DNA from: Bipolaris cookei
Taxonomy: Eukaryota > Ascomycota > Dothideomycetes > Pleosporales > Pleosporaceae
NCBI GenBank assembly: GCA_002286855.1
Contig: NRSV01000060.1
Location: 154,250 to 218,249 of the forward strand
Direction: 5' to 3'
Length of the DNA: 64,000 nucleotides
Part shown: piece by piece, positions 11,127-20,700 of the stretch
Numbering within the stretch: position 1 is the stretch's first letter
Layout: each line of letters starts with the position of its first letter
Notes under the pieces: model-generated
Databases searched by the model: none
What the model was told of the DNA's origin: nothing
The model's input: the letters and a program-made list of their open reading frames with translations, nothing else
Position numbers and translations under genes: made by a program

Positions 11127-13688
11127 CTACTTTTTCTTCTCCACAATCCCTACATCCTCTACCCTTAACAACCCAGACCCCATACCTGCAACCGCCCACG
11201 TCCCATATTTCAAATTCGGATTCCACGCCAGAGCCGTAACCGCCGACCTCTCCTCAAAAATACTAATCGATCGCCCAATCTCCGGGTTCCCCTTCCTCTT
11301 CGACACAGCACTACTCGCAATACCCTGCTGCACGGCCTTGTACCCTTCCGATATGCGTACAAGAGGTTGTTTGAGAATATCTTCTGACACCGCCGCCACA
11401 CTTGCCATATGTTCCCCCATCGACGACGGTGTAGCTGCTTTATCCCCCCACTGTCCAGAAGTGTTGACGTGAGTATTAGTATTAGTAGTACTAGTAATGG
11501 GCTTTACAAGCAATCCCCCCACCCCCACCCTCCACTCATGCACAAACCATTTCTGCTGCCAGGGCACAACCTTATAATTCGCAATGCGCATCACGGGGTT
11601 ACTCGTCTGCACGTCGCCGTCTGTACCGCCAACCAGGACGCCCGGGTGCACGGGGCTCGTAGCTACGCGTGTGATGCTATTGTCAAGTCGCATGCTGTAC
11701 AGATTATGATAATAACGTCGGAGTGGTGTATGCCGTAGGATGTAGTGTTCGTCGGGCATGACGAAGGATTGCGTGTGTTCATGCCAGGCTTGCGTGAGGC
11801 ACAGGGTGCGGCCGCGGATGGAGGCCGTAGTGTCGGTGGTGGGGCTGCGGAGGTCGAAGAGGCGGGCGAAGCCGTCGGCGGTGCTGATGGAGAGGTATTG
11901 CGGGTTTGAGGGCCAGGCGGAGGATATGGTTAGGATGAAGGTGTCGGCTAGTTGGTGGTAGAACCAAGGGAGGGGGTTGTGTGGTTTGGGGGTTGGAGAG
12001 AGAGTGCCGGGGCGGGTTAAGGTCCAGATGGCTACAGTACCGGCGGCTGTGGCGACGGCGAGGGTGGTTCCTGAGAGCCATTGGAGACATGAGGGGACGG
12101 TTTTGGGGATCGAGACTTCGAATGCTGTGAGGGAGAAGTGGAGGTATGTGGTTTGGAATTGTCCATCTTGACGCTTCGGGGAGCACAGGTCTAGTATACG
12201 GACTCGTCCATCTGACCAGATGACTGCGAGTATGCCAATATTAGTTTCGTCCTTAGCGTCAGAGTCGGCTCTTGTGTTTGTAGCAGCGACTGGACACCAT
12301 CGTAGTTGTTTAGGTGCACCCCAGTTAGCGCAAACGACAAGTTCAAGTCTTGGCTCTTTCGAAGTATCCAGTTCTCCGTCTTCGGTAGCTTCAAACGCCC
12401 AGATCTGTATGGAAGCTGCATATGGCTCTGTAGCACTGAAAGCAGGCGCTTTTGGTGTTTCCATTGGTTTGGGTCGGTTTCCATCCATGGGCTGCTGTTC
12501 AACACTCACAGCGACATACTGTGTTCGATTGTCTTCCTTGGTGGCCCATTGAGCGTCTTGTATCCTGGATCCAAAATTGAACAGCCAGCCCCTTCTATTG
12601 TCCTTGTCGGGAAAGGACTGCCCAACATGCACACAAGTGCCTTTTCCAAGAGCGGTAACCTGGGGGCTATTAACAGGCCCAGTGAGTACATTCAAACTCT
12701 CTGGTCCATCATTCCGCATGTACTCCTTAGCCTCCTCCCCAGATAATTCCTTGGTAGCCTGTGCTGCTTCAAATACTGTCTTCCCTGTGTGCCTATACCA
12801 CTGCCTCAGCAACTCACTTTCCTTCTCTCTAGTACCCTCCTTCTCAAAGAAACTTCGTCTCAAGCCACCCAAATCAGCATAGGTGGAGTCAACGTGTCCA
12901 GACTTTTTAATCGGAAACGTCTCCTGAGAACTCCAGTAGTCGCGAGACGCCAACACGGGTCGAAGATGCTGGCCGTCCGGCCCGAACAAATTTTTCAATC
13001 GCGACTCATGACCTCCAATCTTGTCGAAATCAGGTACACCGCGTGTCCGCAGCTTGTTCTCGGCATCTACATTGCGCACTTTGATACCGCTACCTTTGGC
13101 GAATTTGATGGGCGAAGGCACGTGCTCTGTAGAAGGCTTGTTGCGCTGGACAAGCGGCGTGGTGGGCTTGACAGGAGTAGCCTTTGGCCCGCGAGCACCG
13201 CGTTTGGGCGTTATAAGGCTGTCGTCAGAATCTTCCTCGTCTTCATCTGCGTCATCATCTTCGTCGCCCTCCTCATCTTCATCTTCAAAGTCGTCTTCGA
13301 CCTCTTCTTCCTGAGCGTCTGGCATAAAGTCGTCCTCATCTTCATCATCGTCCTGGAAGGCTGGCGATTGATTACCAGATGCTGCGGATCCATCTTCTTC
13401 GTCAAGAAATGAGTATTCGTCCTCAACGCGATACGATTTGCGTTGCTTGCCTCGCGATTGTCGGGGCGACGAGAATTCTAGTTATTGGGAATTAGCATTG
13501 TCAAGTGATTTGCAAGTCGCTTGTGCAATTGCAGCATTAGATTGAAGTATGTGTTCTATTTATGCAGAAGAAAATTGAGCAATGTGCGCTTGTCAGCCTT
13601 TGCAACAACTTAGACTGGACGGATGTTGAGAATCGCATTTAGAAAAGCACCATAGGTGCCAAAGGATCCCGGACCTACCTGTGGGCAT
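11127..13688 (-). CDS. WD40-repeat protein, probable TFIIIC subunit (Tfc6/Sfc6-like)
   Basis: Probable subunit of TFIIIC, the factor that binds tRNA-gene B boxes and recruits RNA polymerase III. Exon 1 is only 10 nt (13688-13679, ATGCCCACAG). A 201-bp intron (13678-13478) joins it to one long exon, 13477-11127, for 786 residues. The N terminus has a short basic segment (SSPRQSRGKQRKSYRV), then about 60 residues rich in Asp and Glu. The rest reads as a degenerate beta-propeller: RLELVVCANWGAPKQLRWCP, ILAVIWSDGRVRILDLCSPK, LSGTTLAVATAAGTVAIWTL and YLSISTADGFARLFDLRSPT are repeat-like blades. The C-terminal stretch VATSPVHPGVLVGGTDGDVQ and the overall layout match fungal Tfc6-type proteins as I remember them. 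A generic WD40 protein is the alternative. Confidence 0.7.
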
Positions 13689-13937
13689 GATGAGTTACGT
13701 GCTATGTGTCGACCGATTGGGTAAAGGAAGAATATACCGAACACCAGCAAAAAGGCTGCCCCCCACCTTTGGCGATTGGCACAGACCTCACGACCCCGCA
13801 CACTTGCTCAAAATTCCTTAGCCCTCACAGCAGTCTGCACTAAAGAATTCTGCTTGAACTTGAAGACGGCTTTTCATGTGCTGTCATTGAGTACTAGTAT
13901 TTACCAATTATAATTTTCGTCATCAAAGAAATACCAC

Positions 13938-14093
13938 GGTGGTATGGTCTAGTGGTATGACGTCGCGTTGTGGCTGGCGGACACTCAGTTGTCCCGATCC
14001 AGATCCGCGCCAGCCTGGGTTCGAGTACGTTCAACCTCACAAATTGGTGGTTCTGAGACATTTCTAACATGTCTACAGTTCCCAGTACCGCCA
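13938..14093 (+). tRNA. tRNA-His (GTG) gene with an anticodon-loop intron and a GT-AG insertion in the T loop
   Basis: Acceptor strand GGTGGTA (13938-13944), D arm GTC/GAC (13947-13949, 13959-13961) with A box TGGTCTAGTGG, anticodon stem from 13963 and loop TTGTGG with anticodon GTG (13970-13972). A segment of about 31 nt after position 37 (13974-14004) is in the canonical tRNA-intron site. The anticodon stem resumes at 14006 (four pairs; 27-43 is a T-C mismatch). The T stem begins CTGGG (14015-14019) with loop TTCGA. It is then interrupted by 54 bp (14025-14078), after which TT, CCCAG (14081-14085) and TACCGCC (14086-14092) complete a canonical TTCGATT loop, a perfect T stem and a seven-pair acceptor stem with one wobble. 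A73 is at 14093. Two T runs follow as Pol III terminators. Whether it makes tRNA is unknown. Confidence 0.75.
14025..14078 (+). other. 54-bp spliceosomal-type intron-like insertion inside the tRNA T loop
   Basis: Begins GTACGT, carries a branch-site-like TTCTAAC (14062-14068) and ends CTACAG. This is the same set of signals used by the mRNA introns in this window (for example in YOP1 and NTE1). It sits exactly between tRNA positions 58 and 59, and its removal restores the T arm and acceptor stem without any other change. It splits the Pol III B box after GGTTCGA. Confidence 0.75.
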
Positions 14094-14111
14094 AGTAATT
14101 TGCGACTTATC

Positions 14112-14127
14112 TTTTTGCACTTTTTTT
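14112..14127 (+). terminator. RNA polymerase III termination signal of the tRNA-His gene
   Basis: A run of five T (14112-14116) and a run of seven T (14121-14127) lie 19 and 28 bp after the tRNA discriminator base, where Pol III terminators are expected. Confidence 0.7.
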
Positions 14128-15132
14128 CGGCATAGAAACTGTGCAGCATCTTACTTTTGCTTGGGTTTGTTGCATGGTGGGGGCTTGCACGCGGCATTCA
14201 TCACTCGCCTTTTGTCCTGAGCTGATCTCATGGAATGCTTCGCTCATCAATTGTTTGTGGTTTCTTATTTATTCTTTTAGCTAATCAATACAATACCTTG
14301 CTGGCCTACTCTTTATAGGCTTCTGGATTTTAAGAACACTTATGTGTGAAGTTGGTCTAACTTATCAGTGAAACTAGTCATTTTGTGTCAACGAGAATTG
14401 ATCTAGGGCTCATTGATTCAAGATAATTGCACCTCGTTGAAGGTAGATAATGTCACGGACAAAGACAGTATGTGTGAGACCAGATTAGTATCGTGTGTTG
14501 TAATACAGAGGAACCTTTCAAAAATCATTGCCCATCTTGGCGAGCAGGGGTTTTAGCCGCCATCCATATTTGGAATCATCTCCGAGCTGACGTAGCTGTT
14601 TTCTTTGACTTCTATACTCCTGTTGTCATTCTATCTTACCATGGCTCCTCACGATATCGCTACTCTTGCTCTGATTGTTGCTTTTAAGGCTACTGGCAGG
14701 CCAAATGAGGAGATTACCTACTTAGCTGGGATCCAGAAGCGTACGATTAACGATATATTTGCTCGAGCTGTCAACCACGGCTTTGATCCATGCTAACATC
14801 CAATTGAGATCCGTAACGAATGTCTTGAAGACGCTCCATCAAAGTAAAAAGAAATTTCAGCAAAAGTAATATGTAGTGTACACACTGATCGCTATGGCAG
14901 AGAGAAGTCTTGCGCTGATATAGCTGGCGCTCTTAGCCAAGAGGGATGTAACATCTCAGATATCACAGTATGGCGGATTCTGAGGAAGGCAGGCTACAGA
15001 AAGATGAAGCCAACGAGGAAGCCTGGATTGACGAAGAAAATGAATGAGGATCGGCTTAGATGGTGTTAAGAACATAAAGATTGGACAATTGAAGACTGGA
15101 AGAACGTTATCTGGTCTGGTGAGACGTCTGTT

Positions 15133-15248
15133 ATGGCTCTGCCAGGTCTCACCCTGTTGGGCATAGCGCCTTGGCTCAGATCATGTATATAGCCCACCTC
15201 CGGATACTCCGGGATAGACAGACATATATCATACACTTGCCCGTGACA
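15133..15248. mobile_element. 116-bp insertion flanked by 9-bp direct repeats
   Basis: This segment interrupts the transposase between GETSV and LNHGRGGYRLW. It is flanked by ACGTCTGTT (15124-15132) and ACGTCTATT (15249-15257), a probable target duplication with one transition. No clear terminal inverted repeats or coding capacity were seen, so its class is unknown. Confidence 0.5.
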
Positions 15249-15728
15249 ACGTCTATTGTCTTAAATCATGGACGCGGGGGTTATCGTCTATGGAGAAAGA
15301 CAGATGAAGCCTTCGTCCGTAGCTGTATCCGTAAGAGGTGGAAAGGCTATAGCGACTTTATGTTTTGGGACTGCTTTTCATACGATCAAAAGGGCCCTTG
15401 TCACTGTTGGGTGCCAGAGACTAAGGAGAAGGATACAGCGGCTGCTCGAATTGACGAGCTTAATCAAGAGCTTGAGCCTATTATGAGAGCTCAGTAAGAG
15501 CTTGAGACAGGTATGCGCCGGTTTGATATTCGAAATAAGCCTGGCTCTAAGCCTTCTTGAAATTGGACTGTAAAGAATGGAAAGTTTAGTCGAGGTAAAG
15601 GCTCAGGTATTGATTGGTATCGATATCAGACGTCTATTTTACTGCCAAAGATTATCCCTTTTGCAAAGTCTTGCAAAGATCAGCGTCCTCAAACAGTCGT
15701 CCAAGAAGATAGGGCACCTGCGCATGAC

Positions 15729-15846
15729 CAGACTTGCTATCAGTCAGTTGGATCGACAGACTGAAAACCTGATAGGGCTAGTTTCCATCCGGGATTTCCT
15801 ATTTAGGTTTTCAGTCTGTCGATCCAACTGACTGATAGCAAGTCTG
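15729..15846. mobile_element. 118-bp hairpin MITE, probably hAT-type
   Basis: Two 42-bp arms (15729-15770 and 15805-15846) are perfect inverted copies around a 34-bp loop, starting CAGACTTGC and ending GCAAGTCTG. Flanking octamers CGCATGAC (15721-15728) and CACATGAT (15847-15854) look like an 8-bp target duplication that later acquired two transitions. CA-initial ends with 8-bp duplications are typical of hAT elements. It interrupts the third catalytic block of the surrounding transposase, just after APAHD. Confidence 0.8.
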
Positions 15847-16287
15847 CACATGATCACTACGTTCAGCAGTATATATACAACCTACACGACGTTAATAGGC
15901 TACTCTGGTGTGGTAACTCTCCTGGTTCAAACGCTATTGAGCCATGCTGATCGTGGATGAAGAGAGTTGATACGTAGAAAGGTGCACCGAAGAGTAGAGC
16001 AGAGGCTGTCCGTGTATGGGAGCAATGCTGGAGAAATCTACCTCAAGAAGAGATTCAAGCGTGAATTGAGCGTATACCAGTTCATATTAGAGAGATTACT
16101 AGACTTGAAGGTGGTAACGAGTATCAGAAGGGCAAGGATGTACGTAGACAGAGAATGAGACTACAGTATATCGGAAAACTTTCCGAATTCGGATAGCGGC
16201 TGACACCCCTGCTCTCCAAGGTGGGCGAGGACTTTTGAAAGGCACCTCTCTGTATGCGTAACGTAGTTTATAAGCGAACGCTGTGTA

Positions 16288-17347
16288 CAAGCGAGCGCCG
16301 CACCCCACCAACTTCGCGCATCTCTTTCATCTCAATACACAATGGCTCAACGTAGCGCTAGTCAGTTAGTTTCAAATGAATAAGACATTCAGCTTGCCAT
16401 CTCTTCTATTTAATCTGGTCAAATACAGAGTAATCGCAGTACTGCTGCCATCTAAAATGTGTCTGAACGAACGATCCGTCGCCGACGCGTCGGCAAGCCC
16501 GCGTGACGCGATTGCCAGCCCAACTCAAAGAAGCTTACCAAGCTAGAAGAGGAAGCGATAGTTGATCATCTACTTGATCTGGATCTACGTGGGTTTCCAC
16601 CTACCTACGCTGCTGTACGCAATATGCCTGACAGACTACTGGCTGCGCGCGGCGCTGGCCAGGTTGGAGTCCACTGGTCGCGCAACTTTATCAAACGTAC
16701 AGACAGTCTTACGACGCGTTTTAATCGAGCGTATGATTGGCAGTGAGCTCTATGTGAAGATTCAGTCTTAATAAAGAGCTGGTTTGAGCTTGTAGAGCAG
16801 ACAAAGGCCGAGTACGGCATCTGTGGCGAGGACGTCTACAACTTTGACAAAGCTGGCTTTTTAATAGGCAATATCACGACTCGGCTTGTCGTTACAGCGT
16901 CAGAGAGAAGGACACGGCCAAAAGCTATTCAGCCAGGTGGTCGTGAGTGGGTAATGATACTCTCGGCTGAGCTAATGCGTGATCGGATTGCCAGCCTTGA
17001 GAAGGCTAATGAAGCAGCAACAAAGCGTAGACAGCGTAAAAAGAAGCGGATACAGAAGCGAGGAGTGCTTACAAAGGGAACTGGCGAGGATATAATCGCT
17101 CAACGTGAGGCTGATGAGCAGATTACTTGTGAGGAGCGTCAGGGTGGGGAGCGATCAGGTGTCAGCCGCCGGGCTGTAACGCGCTGTAGTAGATGCAAAG
17201 AGACTGGCCATAACTCGCGTACATGCAAGAAAGATACTCTAGATAGTAATTAATATACTATATTAGCATCTATCAAGATTATCTATATATGGTGGAGCTA
17301 CACGCTAATAAAGGTGCGCGAAGTTGGTGGGGTGCGGCGCTCGCTTG
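16288..17347 (+). mobile_element. core-deleted pogo-type element with zinc-knuckle tail
   Basis: Bounded by TA dinucleotides (16286-16287, 17348-17349) and by 33-bp inverted repeats at 16288-16320 and 17315-17347 that match perfectly. A transposase reading frame from ATG 16342 has many TAA/TAG/TGA stops. It still shows the helix-turn-helix/CENP-B-like part (NFIKRTDSLTTRFNRAYDWQ), then EYGICGEDVYNFDKAGFLIG, the first catalytic aspartate block. From about 16955 it jumps to a C-terminal region: MRDRIASLEKANEAATKRRQ, a Lys/Arg-rich stretch, and a CCHC zinc knuckle CSRCKETGHNSRTC (stop 17251-17253). The rest of the catalytic core is missing, so it is non-autonomous. The repeat ends are in better condition than the coding part. 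Confidence 0.85.
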
Positions 17348-17716
17348 TAAACCACGTTATCTACTGAACTGAAATTTTAATAGCGATTTGCCTATAACTA
17401 TATGCTCACACCAGCTTCTTAAGTTCAGAAAGTCAAAAAGCCATCTACGCATTATGTATGCATACGAGCCCTATAAAACCGGGTACCTAGAACACAGGAT
17501 AGAGAGCAGAAAAAGAAATCCAAGTGATACCTATACATCTCTCCCTCCGTACGCCCACAGTCTGAACAAAGAACACAGGTACGGACGTGCACTACTATCC
17601 GACAGGCAATAGTACAACAAGACACTGGTAAGAAAACAAGTCCCTCCCAAAAAACGAAACACCCCAAAGCCCTATGACTGTAATCCAGACTACCGAAAAA
17701 ACCACCCCTCTAACAT
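17348..17716. other. intergenic, 3' side of HIR3
   Basis: About 370 bp between the pogo element and the HIR3 stop codon. Nothing recognised besides expected 3'-UTR sequence. Confidence 0.5.
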
Positions 17717-20700
17717 CTAATCCACATTCATCCGATCCTCATCACTCACCATCGCCAGCATAGGAGCAGTAACATGAATAGTATCACTCCCCATCGTCTC
17801 ATCATCATCTGAATCATCATCGCCGCGTTCAGGCTCGATACGTTTATCCATAGGAGCCATCTTTGCAGCAGCAGCTAAGTGGGGGAAAAGAGGCTTATTC
17901 AGGGCAGCAATGGAGGCGGAGCGACGTAAAGTGTCGTTTTGGACTTCTTGGTGGATTTCCTCGACTTCATCTTCGTCGAGTTCGCTGAGCTCACTTTCAT
18001 CGTCAGCGTCGTCGTGGACGGATGCGGGGGCGCTGGGGGCAGGTTCGTCGTTGTTTACGCTTGGGGCAGCGGTGGCGGTTTCACTTTGGTCGAAAGAGGG
18101 TTGGAGATTTTCGGCAGACGTGTTCGGTTCAGCGGTGGGTTCAGCGGTCTTGTCTGGTGATGCTGCTGCTGCTGCTGCTGCTTGATCGGTGGCGGTAGAG
18201 AGAGCCTCATTGGCAGGTGGAGGTGATCGAATCGGAATCGAGGTAGATTGAGCGGAGGCAGCAGCAGTTTTCTGGACACATGCTTCAGCCCTTCTTGCGA
18301 TTTCCCTGCGACCGACTGCCTTGACTCTGGGCTTTGCTGGTTGTTCAGGTTGTGCCACCATCTGAGGCATCTGAGTGGTGTGCTGAGATGGAATTTGACC
18401 AGAATGATACATGCTGAAAGGTGGCCCGGTGCTTTCTTCTGCTGAGCCATCAACCTGAACCTGCATCAACGATGAGATGGGTACAGCGCTTGTAGATGTT
18501 ACAGAGCCTCCAAAGGGTGTTGGTCGAGGTTGAGAAAGCAGAGCTTGTTGCTGCTGTTGCTGCTGCTGCTGCTGTTGTTGTTCTTGCTCCGAGGGGAGGG
18601 GTGACAAAGTGGGACCAATCGATGTATACAACATCGCATAAGTATCACCAATGAGGTCGTCAATAAGAAGAGGCTTCATCATGCCGTTATTGAGGCGTTT
18701 GAGTTCGATCGCGTCGCGGAGAACATCCAGTATAGGGTGTTTCGTAGCCGAGTTTTGACACCACGCCTCCAAACGAAGAGCCAGCGTGTTGAACTCATCA
18801 TGATTGACGGATTTGAAAGCCGAATCTTCTTGGCCTTCAGGTATATTGCCGATTCTTCGTAGCAACTTGAGGTAACGCGTACATAGATCTTGCCACAGCT
18901 TCTGATGTTCGAAAAAGTCCGTCTGTTTCCGCCTTACACGCTTCGCAAGCGCCTCAAAATTGGCCTTATCCTCAGTCAAGTCCAGAAGTTCGATGAAAAA
19001 CTTGGTGTAGCGAGTAGTGTATACAAAGTGTCTGCCAGGCCGCTCGTTCTCAGGTTTCCAGACCTGAACAGCCATGGTTTTAGTAAACATCTGCTGCATA
19101 AGTTCATGCTTAGCATCCTGAGCCACAGACGGGTTCTTCTCGTTATCATAGATTGTGTGAGCAACGCGTGATATGACACGATGGTGCCAGCTTGACTTGT
19201 CTGCTGCACGCAAGGACTTCAAGATAGCAAGAATGCATCTCTGCCAGTCCTTTTCGCTTTCTGGAGCCTTGATGTTCTGGGCATACGATGTATTCGAGAG
19301 AATTTCCACTCCCTTTTCGTAGTCGATGGCACCACGCTGGAAAAGTTTATGGGTGACGGATATTAGTTTGTAGTGAGGCTCAAGAACTGGCTCGCCACTG
19401 CGCCCTTTCTTTCCGGGTAGTGTCTCGATCGCACTAATGAAGGCCTCAATGACCGACTCCCAAGTCGGGCCATGCTGTGGAGCAACAGGCGCGCCAATGG
19501 ACATAGCATACCGTATGGCGCTGTCGTTGGTAGACCACATCTTCCATCCGCATTTTCCAAGCATGTAGTGATTCCACCATTTGTTCGGGTTGCCTTTGAT
19601 TGCTCGTTTGAAAAGTGTACTTGCAAATTTCCAGGCTGTGTAGGTCTGCAATGGGGCGAATGCGACCTCTTTGTACAGAGTTGCATTCGTCTGGAGATTG
19701 CAGAATCGTTTCTCAGTCTCTCGAATCTGAAACGCTTCCATTCTAAAAGGCTCCCTCGAAGATGCGTATATGCGGTTGCCAAACTCTGTATACATCTGCG
19801 CAATCTTGGCCTGGGTATTCGGTCCTACATCAGGGTCGCGCACAGCACAGGCTACAGCCATGGTGTAGCAGTTGATTGCAGCTCGTTGGAAATTGACGAC
19901 ATCAGCGCTGTTACTGTTCATTTTATCCGCATTCCATGAGACCGCCTCCTCAAGCTGCGTGTCATTGGCTTGCGCAAGGCGATACCACGTCTCCCAACGC
20001 TCAATAGAGTGCTCTAGATCTTGTACGAAGAACGCTTGAGCATAGTTCAAGTCTTCTGTAGGCCCCTGGGTCATGCGCTTTTGTGACTTGAACTTGCTGA
20101 GTGCGATGTTGCCCATCATGTAATACCAACCTTTGGATGCAGCCACGGCATCTTCGGCAGGGACATGCTTGGTTGCAAGCGAGCCAACACCTTTCAAGCA
20201 TCCGAACAACTCGACAGGGTTGACAGGTGACTTGAAGTACGATGAAATTACCTTACGGTTGAAAGTGATATCATCGTTCTGCTTGGGCCTACCTAACGCG
20301 GCGTGTATCTTTTCGATAGTTCCTTTGAGTTCTGTCTTGGGCAAATCTTTCAGATCAACCTTTGCAACTTGTGACATGGCGAATGACAAAATGCTGAAGG
20401 CAGTCTTTTTGTCGAGGGCATCCGGCGTAGTCTGGAAATCCTGGCACTCCAAAGGTTCGATGAATAGCTTCAGACCATAAAGATCGTGAAGAACCTGGCA
20501 GAGCTCGGTGGCATAACTATGACCATCAATAACATCATCGATGCGAAGCAACTCATCCTTCGCAAGCCTCAAAAACTGACGGTTCGACAGATGGCAAAAG
20601 CTACGCACACCAGTGGCATGGTGCACATGACGAATGTATTCGAATAGATCCTCCGAAGGAGTAGGGAAGCTTTCATGGTCTTGAGATAAGCCATCCTTGA

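Larger units (their letters stand above)
14506..16252 (+). mobile_element. decayed Tc1/mariner (Ant1-like) element with nested insertions
   Basis: Bounded by TA on each side (14504-14505 and 16253-16254) and by inverted ends of about 65 bp (14506-14570 against 16188-16252), which differ mostly by transitions. The plus strand encodes a ruined transposase starting near 14641 (MAPHDIATLALIVAFKATGR). Recognisable blocks are EGCNISDITVWRILRKAGYR, EDWKNVIWSGETSV (normally SDETSV), WKGYSDFMFWDCFSYDQKGP, QTVVQEDRAPAHD, NSPGSNAIEPCWSWMKR and QAWIERIPVHI. Several in-frame TAA/TAG codons sit where CAA, CAG or TGG would be expected, which suggests RIP-like damage. Two small insertions interrupt it, at 15133-15248 and 15729-15846. 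The element is clearly inactive. Confidence 0.85.

Noticed and set aside
13894..14197. Two minus-strand frames across the tRNA-His locus
   Set aside because: They are explained by the tRNA structure on the plus strand and have no protein motif.
18055..18453. A 132-residue minus-strand frame inside HIR3
   Set aside because: It is an alternative frame of the low-complexity C-terminal part of HIR3.
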